Shown here piece after piece: positions 17,629 to 28,400 of a stretch of DNA of 64,000 bases. Location of the stretch: NCBI GenBank assembly GCA_030655755.1, contig JAUSOQ010000043.1, positions 1 to 64,000 of the forward strand. The letters are read 5' to 3'. Made by a program: the position numbers and the translations under genes. The notes beneath the pieces were generated by a model. That model did not search any database. It was given only the letters and a program-made list of their open reading frames with translations, and had not been told where the DNA came from. Each line of letters opens with the position of its first letter. Within the stretch, counting starts at the first letter, position 1. The DNA comes from Coriobacteriia bacterium. Lineage in GTDB: Bacteria; Actinomycetota; Coriobacteriia; Anaerosomatales; Anaerosomataceae.

Positions 17629-18186
17629 ATGCGGGTGATGTTGCACGCGTGCTGCGGTCCCTGCCTCATCGAGCCGTTCGATGCCCTCGTGACGGAACAC
17701 GAAGTCACGGTGTGCTATGCGAACCCGAACATCCACCCACTGAGCGAGTATCGCCGCCGACTGGAGACGCTGCTCGACTATGCCGACAGCCGGGGTATCG
17801 AGGTGCTTGAGGAACCCTATGAGATCGCGACATGGATGCGTGCAGTGGCCGGGCTCGAGGACGACTATCCCGGTCGATGCACGGCGTGCTTCCGTCTGCG
17901 GCTGGGCATGGTTGCCGAGCGCGCCGCAGCCCTCGGCTACGACGCCGTCGCGACGACGCTCACGGTGAGCCCGTACCAGGACCCGGATAGCATCCGTGAA
18001 GCGGGAGTCGAAGCATGCGCGGCGGCGGGTGTGCGCTACCTCGACACTGATTTCCGTGATCGGTACCGCACCGCGACTGACCGCTCGCGGACCCTCGGCA
18101 TGTACCGCCAGAACTACTGCGGGTGCCTTCTCAGCGATGTGGAAGCCCAACAGCAGCGTGAAGCGAGACGTGCCCGGCGCGGCTGA
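17629..18186 (+). CDS. queH: Epoxyqueuosine reductase QueH
   Basis: QueH carries out the last step of queuosine synthesis on tRNA, reducing epoxyqueuosine, and replaces the cobalamin-dependent QueG in many bacteria. The 185-residue protein has the adjacent cysteines in HACCGPC (residues 8, 9 and 12), CYANPNIHPLSEYRRRLETL, GRCTACFRLRLG, VSPYQDPDSIREAG and NYCGCLLSD, providing the iron-sulfur and metal ligands typical of the family (formerly DUF208). The start is ATG 17629. The neighbouring queA and nearby tgt supply the earlier steps. Confidence 0.93.
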   Translation: MRVMLHACCGPCLIEPFDALVTEHEVTVCYANPNIHPLSEYRRRLETLLDYADSRGIEVLEEPYEIATWMRAVAGLEDDYPGRCTACFRLRLGMVAERAAALGYDAVATTLTVSPYQDPDSIREAGVEACAAAGVRYLDTDFRDRYRTATDRSRTLGMYRQNYCGCLLSDVEAQQQREARRARRG

Positions 18187-18243
18187 CAGAGCGTTGCGTT
18201 ACACTTCGAGTGATGACTGAGCAGCACCGAAGGAGGCGCTTTC

Positions 18244-19278
18244 GTGCGCACGGATGATTTCGACTACGATCTGCCGAGCGGGCTCATCGCCCAGGAACCT
18301 ATGGAGCCGCGAGACGCGTGCCGGCTCATGATCGTCGAACGTTCCAGTGGCCAGATCGATCGCGGTACCTTTCGGGACGTGCTCCAGTACATGCGATCCG
18401 GGGACGTGATGGTCGTCAACGAGACCCGTGTGCTCCCTGCGCGACTTCTCGGTGCCAAGGACGAGACCGGTGGTGCTGCCGAGGTGCTGCTTCTTCGTCG
18501 ACGCTACTCGGACACATGGGAGTGTCTCGTGAAGCCCGGTCGTCGGTTGAAGCCCGGTGCACGCATCGTCTTTGGCGATGGCGAACTCACGGCGTTCGTT
18601 GTCGATGTCTTAGAGGAATCGGGCGGCAGGCTCGTGCAGTTCCATCCCCGTTCCGGTTCGCTGATCGATGCGGTACACCGACTCGGGCAGGTGCCCCTGC
18701 CGCCCTATATCACGCGTCAGCTCGACGATCCTGAACTCTATCAGACGGTCTACGCTGTCGATGAGCATAGCGTCGCAGCACCGACGGCGGGGCTGCATTT
18801 CACGCCTGAGCTGCTGGATGAGGTGCAGCGGATGGGGGTACATCTGGCGAAAGTCGAACTCGACGTGGGGCTCGATACGTTCAGGCCCGTTTCAGAGGAT
18901 GATCCCGAGGACCATCGTATCCATACGGAGCACTTTCGCGTGTCGCCGTGGGCGGCCGAGAGCGTGAATGCCGCGAAGGCGCGCGGGAATCGGGTCATCG
19001 CGGTGGGCACGACGACCGTCAGGGCGTTGGAGAGCGCCTACAACGAGCAGACGAGACTTGTGGAAGCGACGGAGGGTCAGACCGACCTGTTCATCCTGCC
19101 CGGATTCAGTTTCGGCGTCGTCGACGCACTCATCACCAACTACCATATGCCGCGTTCGACGCTGCTCATGATGGTCAGCGCATTCGCCGGACGCGAGCTG
19201 ATCATGCAGGCCTATCAAGCTGCGCTTGCTGAGCGCTTCCGATTCTTGTCCTTCGGTGACGCGATGCTCATCCTCTGA
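18244..19278 (+). CDS. queA: S-adenosylmethionine:tRNA ribosyltransferase-isomerase QueA
   Basis: QueA transfers the ribosyl part of S-adenosylmethionine to preQ1 in tRNA, forming epoxyqueuosine for QueH. The 344-residue protein shows DFDYDLPSGLIAQEP, MVVNETRVLPARL, CLVKPGRRLKPGARI, SVAAPTAGLHFTPELLD, VIAVGTTTVRALESA and ALITNYHMPRSTLLMMVSAF, all diagnostic. It starts at GTG 18244 after GGAGGCG and ends 4 bases from the stop of the convergent anti-sigma gene. Confidence 0.96.
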   Translation: MRTDDFDYDLPSGLIAQEPMEPRDACRLMIVERSSGQIDRGTFRDVLQYMRSGDVMVVNETRVLPARLLGAKDETGGAAEVLLLRRRYSDTWECLVKPGRRLKPGARIVFGDGELTAFVVDVLEESGGRLVQFHPRSGSLIDAVHRLGQVPLPPYITRQLDDPELYQTVYAVDEHSVAAPTAGLHFTPELLDEVQRMGVHLAKVELDVGLDTFRPVSEDDPEDHRIHTEHFRVSPWAAESVNAAKARGNRVIAVGTTTVRALESAYNEQTRLVEATEGQTDLFILPGFSFGVVDALITNYHMPRSTLLMMVSAFAGRELIMQAYQAALAERFRFLSFGDAMLIL

Positions 19279-19282
19279 CGGT

Positions 19283-20302
19283 TCAGGGAAGAGGCGCCCA
19301 CCAGGTCCAGTTCGGGTTGCCTGCTGCAGGATCGTCGGTCGGGCTCCCGGGAGCCACGGAGAATCCGTCGCGCTCGTCACCGGCGACCGGAACGAACACC
19401 CTTACACCCAGCTCGTCGTAGCCGAAGAAGCGGAACGTGGGTGAGCCATCGATGCTCGCAGGCGTGGGATACGCCGCGGGAAGATCCGGCCACTGGCCAG
19501 GGACGGTGAGAGGCGTGCGCGTGCGCAGTTGATAGCGATAGCTCGCAAAACGCCGTACGACGGGCTCGTACGCCACCCAACCGATGTCGGGCTCTTCTAC
19601 GACCACGCTGCCGTCTTTCGCACCGGCGTCGTATGCATATACCGGAGCGGTCGTGTCTGCCTGCGACCGTCCCGCGACGGGGCCGACGATCACCAGCAGG
19701 CCCTCGTCGACCGATAGCGCGCCTACCCGGCGGAAGACCCGATCATCGACACTCGCATACGCGGGTGTCTCGACGTCGGGGGTGTTCATCGTCGCGGTGT
19801 CGGCCTCAGAAGTCCCACCGAGCACCCGGTCGTCTGCCGACTCTTGGATCGCAGTGGATGCCGTCTCTCCGGACTTATCAGCCGCCAGCTGTCGGAAACC
19901 CCCGAAGTAGCCGATGGCTGAGAGTGTCAGGGCTGCCAGCATGAACACTGCGGCGGTAGCGAAGACGGTGAGTCGCGGCGCCCACCACGATACGCGCAGA
20001 TCCCGCCCGCCCGGTTCATGCGGTCGACGGGTCGGTGTTTCCTCGGCCGGTCCAGCTTCAGCCGTCGTGGTCTCGGTGCGAAGTGCGTTGCGCTCGGCGG
20101 CGATGCTCGCGAGGGCGGAGTCGACCAGGCGGGTGGAAGCTGCAGGCGCCGTGACGGTTTGGAGTAGTCCGAGTCCTCGTGCGAAGGTAGCGCACCGTTC
20201 GCATGTCGCGGCGTGTGTCGTCGCCTCGGCCAGCAGGTCTGTGGGAATCGGTCCGCCATCAGCTGCTTCTGAGAGGATCTCTTGGATGCGCAGACAGTCC
20301 AT
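19283..20302 (-). CDS. Anti-sigma factor with zinc-binding N-terminus and large extracytoplasmic domain
   Basis: A 339-residue protein. The N-terminal cytosolic part has the zinc anti-sigma motif HAATCERC (His30, Cys34, Cys37), the element that holds ECF sigma factors inactive. A single membrane helix follows at about residues 112-136 (FATAAVFMLAALTLSAIGYF), and then some 200 residues lie outside the cell, with beta-rich segments and no family I recognise. The start ATG overlaps the stop of the sigma gene (ATGA), a normal sigma/anti-sigma pair. The outer domain probably senses an envelope signal. Confidence 0.85.
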   Translation of the reverse strand: MDCLRIQEILSEAADGGPIPTDLLAEATTHAATCERCATFARGLGLLQTVTAPAASTRLVDSALASIAAERNALRTETTTAEAGPAEETPTRRPHEPGGRDLRVSWWAPRLTVFATAAVFMLAALTLSAIGYFGGFRQLAADKSGETASTAIQESADDRVLGGTSEADTATMNTPDVETPAYASVDDRVFRRVGALSVDEGLLVIVGPVAGRSQADTTAPVYAYDAGAKDGSVVVEEPDIGWVAYEPVVRRFASYRYQLRTRTPLTVPGQWPDLPAAYPTPASIDGSPTFRFFGYDELGVRVFVPVAGDERDGFSVAPGSPTDDPAAGNPNWTWWAPLP

Positions 20303-20844
20303 CAGGCACCCCTTTCCGTCAGTTCGACGGGAACGAGCATGGAGACGAGGACGCGTCGTGCGCGGAACACACGCGACTTCACGGTACCCTGCGGTATGCC
20401 GAGCGCCTCGGCGGCCTGCTCGTAACTCAGATCGAAGAGTGTGACCGCATCGAGTGCCGCGCGATCCTCCGGGGAAAGCGCGCGCATCGCCTGCTCGACG
20501 GCGGTTCGGTTGGCCACTGAATCTGCGAAGTCAGAAACAGGGGCGGGAACGAGATCGACGGGATCGACGGGTAGCGGCTGCCGGGCGCCACGCCTCAGCA
20601 TGTCCAGACACACATTGCGGGTCACCCGATAGAGCCATGTCGAGAAGCTCGATCGGTGGTCGAACGTGGCGAGTGAGCGGAACACTTTCAAGAGCACCTC
20701 CTGCGTCGCGTCCTCGGCGGTGCTCTGGTCGCCGAAGAAGCGCAGCGCATGGCCGTACACGGCGTCGGCATGCTGGCGCACGAGGGAGGTAAACGCACGT
20801 TCGTCGCCGCCAACGGCGGCCTCGACGAGCTCGTTGTCACTCAT
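20302..20844 (-). CDS. ECF-type RNA polymerase sigma factor
   Basis: A 180-residue sigma-70 family protein. Region 2 is seen in LVRQHADAVYGHALRFFGD, AEDATQEVLLKVFRSLATFD and SFSTWLYRVTRNVCLDMLRR; region 4 in LSPEDRAALDAVTLFDLSYE and AAEALGIPQGTVKSRVFRAR. The start is ATG 20844 (MSDNELVEAA). It lies divergent from tgt and is coupled to its anti-sigma factor. ECF factors usually activate their own operon, but I cannot define the promoter motif in the 115-base upstream spacer. Confidence 0.9.
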   Translation of the reverse strand: MSDNELVEAAVGGDERAFTSLVRQHADAVYGHALRFFGDQSTAEDATQEVLLKVFRSLATFDHRSSFSTWLYRVTRNVCLDMLRRGARQPLPVDPVDLVPAPVSDFADSVANRTAVEQAMRALSPEDRAALDAVTLFDLSYEQAAEALGIPQGTVKSRVFRARRVLVSMLVPVELTERGA

Positions 20845-20944
20845 GGCCTTACCGACCACTCCATACACTCCTTATGACGACAGCCGACGTGTTCCGGTTC
20901 ACGGTCAAGCATACCCGCTCCATCGCCCGGCTACCCGGTGTACC

Positions 20945-22081
<1,137 letters not shown>

Positions 22082-22162
22082 GCTCACGGTGAGTGGTATG
22101 ATGCAGTATCGTGCGCTCAGTCCGCTGGTGCACGCTCGTATCGGCCTTACTCGGAGGTTCTC

Positions 22163-22429
22163 ATGGACAGTGCGGCACTCGGCCAGGTGCTTTGGATCGC
22201 CGTGGTTCTCGGCGGCATGTACCTACTCTTCATCCGTCCTCAGATGAAGCGCCAGAAAGAGCAGCAGGCGCTCATGGCGGCGCTTCAGGTTGACGATCGT
22301 GTCGTCACGATAGGCGGGATATTCGGTACCATCGTCAGACTTGAAGACGACCGGGTCATCCTCGAAGTGGCTTCTGATGTGATGATCGAGGTCTTGCGCA
22401 GCGCCGTGTCACGGAAGCTTGAGGACTAG
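22163..22429 (+). CDS. yajC: Preprotein translocase accessory subunit YajC
   Basis: YajC is a small single-span partner of SecDF in the Sec translocase. The 88-residue protein has the N-terminal helix VLWIAVVLGGMYLLFIRPQM, KRQKEQQALMAALQVDDRVV and TIGGIFGTIVRLEDD. The start is ATG 22163 after CGGAGG. A -10-like TATGAT at about 22097 follows tgt, so it may have its own promoter. The HD-domain gene begins two bases after its stop region, before secD. Confidence 0.94.
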   Translation: MDSAALGQVLWIAVVLGGMYLLFIRPQMKRQKEQQALMAALQVDDRVVTIGGIFGTIVRLEDDRVILEVASDVMIEVLRSAVSRKLED

Positions 22430-22430
22430 T

Positions 22431-23108
22431 ATGACCAAGCCCGGGAAGCTCGTGACGCTGGACGACGTCCAGTCGGATCCGGGCGTGCTCGCATACATCC
22501 AGATGGGCGATGACTACCTCGACGCGCTCGGCTACACGGAGCATGGCTTGAGACACGCCAATCTCGTTGCGCACATCGCCGGCAATATCCTGCGGCGTCT
22601 CGGTTACGAAGAGCGTAGCGCGGAGATCGCTTCCATTGCAGGGTTCATGCACGATATAGGCAACTGTATCTCCCGTGAGTTCCATGGAGTGTCGGCGGCA
22701 TTACTCGCGAGATCGACGCTCACTGATCTCGGCATGGACTTCTGTGAGATCGCGGTCGTCATGAATGCGCTCGGCAATCATGAGGAGGAGATCGGAGTAC
22801 CTGCGACCGCTGTTGGCGCTGCGGTGATCATGGCCGACAAGGCTGACGTGCACCACACGCGAGTGCGGAACACAGACCCTGCGGCCTTCGACATACATGA
22901 CCGCGTCAACTATGCTGCGAAGCGTTCGTTTTTGCGCGTGGATGAGGCGACCAGGACGCTGACTCTCGAGATCGACATCGATACCGAGGAGAGCCAGGTC
23001 ATGGAGTACTTCGAGATATTCCTCTCACGTATGCAGATCTGCCGAAAGGCTGCAGACGTGCTTGATGCGCACTTCAGTCTGGTGATCAACGAGACGAAGC
23101 TGCTGTAG
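22431..23108 (+). CDS. HD-domain phosphohydrolase-like protein
   Basis: A 225-residue protein with the metal-binding HD pattern: TEHGLRHANLVAHIAGNILR, GFMHDIGN (the HD pair at 74-75), and NALGNHEEE, followed by MADKADVHHTRV. These His and Asp residues would bind one or two metals for phosphohydrolase activity, perhaps on nucleotides. The subgroup is common in anaerobes between yajC and secD, with no known substrate. ATG 22431 follows the yajC stop by one base. Confidence 0.82.
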   Translation: MTKPGKLVTLDDVQSDPGVLAYIQMGDDYLDALGYTEHGLRHANLVAHIAGNILRRLGYEERSAEIASIAGFMHDIGNCISREFHGVSAALLARSTLTDLGMDFCEIAVVMNALGNHEEEIGVPATAVGAAVIMADKADVHHTRVRNTDPAAFDIHDRVNYAAKRSFLRVDEATRTLTLEIDIDTEESQVMEYFEIFLSRMQICRKAADVLDAHFSLVINETKLL

Positions 23109-23147
23109 GCAGCCGTCGCGTAACGGAAGGACGGAAGAGACTCGACC

Positions 23148-24455
23148 ATGGATCCCAAGCAACGCAATATCCTCGCACTCGCCCTTGTGGTGGTGCTTGT
23201 GGGACTGTCCTGGTGGCAGTTCTGGCCGCTTAACACCAAGATCACGCAAGGTCTTGACATCAAAGGTGGTCTGTCGGTCATCCTGACAGCCGCGCCGACC
23301 GCGAACGAGACGATCACAGAAGACGCGATGACGCGCGTGTCGACGATCCTCACGAACCGTGTGAACGGCCTTGGTGTCTCCGAGGCGACCGTCCAGCGCC
23401 AAGGTGCCGACTCGTTTCTTGTGCAGCTTCCGGGAGTCAAAGACTCCGACGAAGCGCTCAAGGCTCTTCGCAGCACCGGGCGATTGGACTTCGTTCCGGC
23501 GGCCAGCATCAACACCTCTGTGACTCTCACCTATGGTGTGCAGCTCCCCGAGGGCAGCTACGAGGCGTCTGCGACGGTCATCACCGGCGCCAACGTGACG
23601 CGAGCCGCCACCAGCATCGACAGTCGCACGAACCAGCCGTCAGTCACGCTCAGCATGGATTCTGCGGGTGCGAAGACGTGGGCCGATTTCACTTCGGCGA
23701 ACGTCGGCAGGCAGGTCGTCATCGTGCTCGATGGTATCGTGCAGTCGGCGCCCGTGGTCAACTCGCCCATCTTGAGTGGTGACACCGAGATCTCAGGGAG
23801 CTTCACGGCGGAGGAAGCGAAGCGTCTCGCTGCAGTCCTGCAGGCAGGCGCGCTGCCGGTGAACCTTACGTTCTCGGAGTCCAGGGTCGTAGGACCGACG
23901 TTGGGGCAGGACTCGCTGCGCCAGGGTCTGCTTGCGGGCTTGGTCGGCCTTGCGCTCGTCATGGTGTTCATGGCGATCTATTACCGTGGTCTTGGTGTGA
24001 TCTCGTGGTTCAGTCTCGGGTTCTTCGCCATGATCTTCCTGGGTGTTCTGGCCGTGCTCTCACGCGTGGGGGCTTTCGCACTCTCGTTGCCGGGTATCGC
24101 GGGTATGGTACTTACCGTCGGTCTTGCCGCTGACTCATCCATCCTCATGTTCGAGCGATTCAAAGAAGAAGTGCGGATGGGCAAGACGTTCCGTAGCGCC
24201 GCGAGATCCAGCACGAAGCACGCACTCCTCACGAGTGTTGACGCAGACGTCGTCACGCTCGTTTCGGCACTGATGCTCTATCTGATCGCGATAGGCCCGG
24301 TCAAGGGCTTTGCGCTCACGCTCATGATCGGTATCGTCATCGACCTTACCGTCGCATTCTTGTTCACGCGTCCGGCGATCATCATGTTGGCCGAGTCAGT
24401 GGTTGCCAAAAAGCCCTTCATCTTCGGCATGAAAGGGGCTGATCCCGATGCGTAG
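23148..24455 (+). CDS. secD: Protein translocase subunit SecD
   Basis: SecD, with SecF, uses the proton gradient to pull exported proteins through the Sec channel. The 435-residue protein has an N-terminal membrane helix, LDIKGGLSVILTA (the conserved D1 motif), the large periplasmic-type loop with ADFTSANVGRQVVIVLDG and SGSFTAEEAKRLAAVLQAGA, then TLGQDSLRQGLLAG and five more membrane helices with LTVGLAADSSILMFERFKEE. It is compact because monoderm SecD has a shorter loop. It overlaps secF by 8 bases. Confidence 0.96.
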   Translation: MDPKQRNILALALVVVLVGLSWWQFWPLNTKITQGLDIKGGLSVILTAAPTANETITEDAMTRVSTILTNRVNGLGVSEATVQRQGADSFLVQLPGVKDSDEALKALRSTGRLDFVPAASINTSVTLTYGVQLPEGSYEASATVITGANVTRAATSIDSRTNQPSVTLSMDSAGAKTWADFTSANVGRQVVIVLDGIVQSAPVVNSPILSGDTEISGSFTAEEAKRLAAVLQAGALPVNLTFSESRVVGPTLGQDSLRQGLLAGLVGLALVMVFMAIYYRGLGVISWFSLGFFAMIFLGVLAVLSRVGAFALSLPGIAGMVLTVGLAADSSILMFERFKEEVRMGKTFRSAARSSTKHALLTSVDADVVTLVSALMLYLIAIGPVKGFALTLMIGIVIDLTVAFLFTRPAIIMLAESVVAKKPFIFGMKGADPDA

Positions 24456-25362
24456 GTCAAACATCGATTTCCTCGGCAACAAGAAGTGGCTGTTCGCGAT
24501 CTCGGCCGTTCTGATCGTGGTGAGCATCGGCTCGCTCGCGATCCGTGGTCTGGTCTTCGGCATCGAGTTCCAGGGCGGAACGGTCATGACCTTCGCCGCC
24601 GCAAGCGATGTCACGACCGATGAGATGCGTGGCGCTTTGGAGGCGGCCGACGTGCCCAACGCAGCCAACGCGACCATCCAGCCGACCGATGACGGTGGTT
24701 TCATCGTCCGTACGGCCGAAGGCGATGCTGACGTAGCGAATGCGGCGTTCGGCGCTGTGGTGACCGAGCTCGGTCTGTCCGAGCAAGACATCAACGTTAC
24801 GACCATCGGTCCCGGTTGGGGCAAGAACATCACCGAGAAGGCGCTTTATGCGTTCGCGGCTTCGATTCTCGCGATCCTCGCCTACATCTCGCTGCGCTTC
24901 GAGTACAAGATGTCGGTGACCGCGGTCATCGCGCTCGTGCACGACGTCATCATCACGCTCGGTATCTATTCGCTGTTCGGCCGCGAGTTCACGCCGAACA
25001 CGATGGCCGCGTTGCTCACGATATTGGGATACTCGCTGTATGACACCATCGTCGTGTTCCACCGCATCCGTGAGAACAGCCAGCGCCTTGTGAAGCAGAC
25101 GTTCCAGCAGATGGCGAACGACTCGATCAACCAGGTGCTCGTGCGCTCGATCAACACCAGCCTGACCTCGCTCATCCCCGTCATCTGCCTGGTGGCGTTC
25201 GGTGGTTCGACGCTGAAGGACTTCGCGTTCGCGCTTCTCATCGGCATGATCTCAGGCGCGTACTCATCCATCGGCGTCGCCAGTCCGATCTACGCCTTAT
25301 GGAAGGAACGTGAGCCCAAGTTCCAGGCGCTCAAGAAGAAGTATGAGAGACACGCGGCCTAG
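24448..25362 (+). CDS. secF: Protein translocase subunit SecF
   Basis: The 304-residue partner of SecD. It shows RSNIDFLGNKKWLFAISAVL, GLVFGIEFQGGTVMTF, GPGWGKNITEKALYAF, ILGYSLYDTIVVFHRIREN and IGMISGAYSSIGVASPIYAL, with six membrane segments. The ATG is inside the last codons of secD, so translation is coupled. The end is 67 bases before the recJ fusion gene. Confidence 0.96.
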   Translation: MRRSNIDFLGNKKWLFAISAVLIVVSIGSLAIRGLVFGIEFQGGTVMTFAAASDVTTDEMRGALEAADVPNAANATIQPTDDGGFIVRTAEGDADVANAAFGAVVTELGLSEQDINVTTIGPGWGKNITEKALYAFAASILAILAYISLRFEYKMSVTAVIALVHDVIITLGIYSLFGREFTPNTMAALLTILGYSLYDTIVVFHRIRENSQRLVKQTFQQMANDSINQVLVRSINTSLTSLIPVICLVAFGGSTLKDFAFALLIGMISGAYSSIGVASPIYALWKEREPKFQALKKKYERHAA

Positions 25363-25386
25363 CGCCGCCGGGACTCCGATCAGAGG

Positions 25387-25423
25387 TCGACACGCTGGGC
25401 GTGTCGGCCTCGACGGGTAGAAT
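25387..25423 (+). promoter_or_regulatory. Inverted repeat and -10 box upstream of the recJ fusion
   Basis: CGACACGC-TGG-GCGTGTCG (25387 to about 25406) is a perfect 8-bp inverted repeat and is followed by TAGAAT at 25418-25423, only 6 bases before the ATG at 25430. The repeat sits where a -35 box would lie, so it may be an operator; without a T-run it is not a normal terminator for secF. Confidence 0.45.
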
Positions 25424-25429
25424 GGGGAC

Positions 25430-28400
25430 ATGACGCGCGCTTCATCCAGCCGCACCGTTTGGTCAGTGGTACCGGCCGACGACGCGACCGTCCGGGCACT
25501 GGCTGCCGGTCTGGGCATCTCGCCCGTGACCGCGCGGGTCTTGACGTCCCGCGGCCTGACGGACATCGAGTCGGCCGATCGTTTTATGTCTCCGTCGCTT
25601 GATCGCGACTGGAGCGCGCCCGATCTCATCCCCGGTATGTCCGAGGTGGCAGACCGCGTAGCGCAAGCGGTTCGCGCCAACGAGCGCATGCTCGTGTTCG
25701 GCGACTTCGATCTTGATGGCATCTCGTCGGCGGCCGTGACCTCGATCGGCCTTCGTGCGATGGGTGCGAACGTGTCCGCGACGGTGCCCCATCGCTTCAA
25801 GGAAGGGTACGGCCTCACCGGGGCATCGATAGAGCGCATCGTGGGGCTGTCGCCGGATCTCGTCATCACGGTCGACTGTGGCATCTCCTCGGCGGCCGAG
25901 ATCGCACTCTTGGCCGAACGAGGGATCGAGACCGTCGTGACCGACCACCATGAGCCGGGGGAGGGTGTTCCCGTCGGTCCGGTCGCGAATCCGAAGCTGC
26001 AGTCTGATGCGCCGTTCTCTGAATTCGCAGGTGCGGGCGTTGCTCTCAAGCTGGTACAGGCCGTTGGTGATCGCCTTGGTCATCCGGAGGTCTGGCGTTC
26101 GCTCACAGACCTCGCGATGCTCGGCACGATCGCCGATGTCGTGCCACTCGTCTCGGAGAACCGCGCATTGGTGGCCGACGGTCTTGAGCGCACGCGCCGG
26201 TCTCCGCGTCCGGGAGTCGCTGCGCTTGCGGCTGTCGCCGGCGTCGATATCGAGACACTGGCCGCTGATCGCGTCGCGTTCGCGCTCGCACCGCGTTTGA
26301 ATGCTGCGGGCCGCATGGCGGATCCAGCGCAGGCGCTCGAGCTCCTTGTCACCGAGGATGCCGCGCGGGCCGAGGAGCTTGCGAACGCGCTTGACGAACA
26401 CAATCGCCTCCGCCAGGCCGCTGAAGGCGATCTGATGGACGTCGCGTTGATCGAAGCGGAGCGTTCGTTCAAAGAAGGCGATCGCGTCCTCGTTCTCGCC
26501 GGCGAGGGTTGGCACGAAGGCGTGCGCGGCATCGTCGCATCCCGGCTCGTGGCGCGGTTCGGGGTTCCGGCTCTGCTGTTCTGCATCGAGAACAGTGAGG
26601 CGCAGGGCTCGGGAAGAAGTGTCGAGGGTGTCGACCTGTTCGAGGCGGTCTCAACGCTGTCGGGAATGTTGACGCGATTCGGTGGACACGCGGCGGCAGT
26701 TGGTGTGACGCTTCCGGCCGCTTCGCTCGATGCCTTCAAGGAGGGGCTCACGCGCTTCGTGGTGCAGGCGCCGTCCGAGGCGTTCGTCCCGCGGCTCTCG
26801 ATCGACGCGGAGGTGTCTCTCGATGCCCTCGGTGTCGAGCTTGCAGCCGAGTTTGAACGGCTTGAGCCGTTCGGTCACGGTAACCGATCACCGGTACTCG
26901 CGAGCGCAGGCGTGTTCATGAGCGGGAAGCGGCGCGTGGGCAAGAACGCCGAACATCTGCGCTTCACTGCCTACGATGGTGTTGCGGCGCTGCCGGGCAT
27001 CTTCTTCCGCTGTCCGGATATCGAGCGTCTGATGGACGCTGAAACTGCCGTCGACATCGCTTTTGAACTACTGCGCGACGCCTGGCGGGGTGTCGAACGC
27101 GTGCAGCTTCGTGCCGTTGGTATCACCGAACACCCACAGCCCGCAGACGGTCCCGCTGCCGAGCTTATCGATGATCTCTTCAAGCGGGCCGATGAGATCC
27201 TGGCGCGCGGCGAGTACGCGGGCATAGGTGAGGCAGAAGCTTTTCATACCAAGCTTGCAGGTGTGACCTTCGAAGGGCGCCAGGGCGCCATCTCGCGGCT
27301 GGTGTCCGGGACACCGCTCCGACTCCAGCATCAACCGGATAACGAGTACGACCCCAATGCGTGTGCGCTGTTCGATGCGTTCGGCGACCAGATCGGCTTT
27401 TTCAACAGACGGCTTGCGGCGGCGTTCGTGCCGTTTGTGGAGGCGGGTGTCGAATACGATGTGACCGTCACTGAGGTGACGGGAGGCGGCGATGGCGAGA
27501 GCTTCGGTGTGAACGTGCTCGTCTCTCGACGTGGGATGGCCGAGGACGACGCGGAGCAAGTAGAATTCGGCCGTCAGCGCCGTAAGGCGCTCCGCGTTCT
27601 CGGCCCAGAGGAACTCGACGCCGAGCTCAAGCGAGCGTTCATCGGGGATCGAACGCTCCATCGCGCGCAGTCAGAGGCGCTCGATCATCTCGCACACGGT
27701 CGCAACACGCTCGTCGTGATGGCTACTGGACGCGGAAAGTCACTTATCTTTCACATACATGCCGCGCGAGAGGCGATCTTGAGGGATCGCGCGTCGATCT
27801 TCGTTTACCCGCTGCGGGCGCTCGTTGCCGACCAGGCGTTCCATCTGACCGACACGTTCGCCGAACTCGGTGTGAGCGTGCGTGTGATCAATGGCGAGAC
27901 CACCCCCGGCGCCCGTGATGAGGTGTTCTCGACGCTTGGTGACGGCTCACTAGACGTCGTGTTGACCACGCCTGAGTTCCTCGATCACCATGCACGGCGT
28001 TTTGCGGAAGCCGGTAGGATCGGCTTCCTTGTCGTGGACGAGGCGCACCACGTCGGGCTTTCCAGGGCCGGGCATCGCCCCGTGTACGCGAGGTTGGACC
28101 GTGCGATCGAGATACTTGAAGGGCCGACCGTTCTCGCGGTGACGGCGACAGCGGGAGACGAGGTTGCCGATACGATCGTGAGCACGCTGGGCATAGAGCG
28201 CATCGTCGCCGATCCTACCGTTCGCGAGAACCTTGATGTCGAGGACAGGCGACGCTGTGAGGACAAGGTCGCGTACGTCGCCTCGCTTGCCGCAACTGGC
28301 GAGAAGGTGATCGTCTATGTGAACAGCAGGGAGACGACCGTCTCGCTCGCGCGTCGATTGCGCGCGAAGGTGCCGGGGCTGCTCCATCGTGTCGCGTTCT

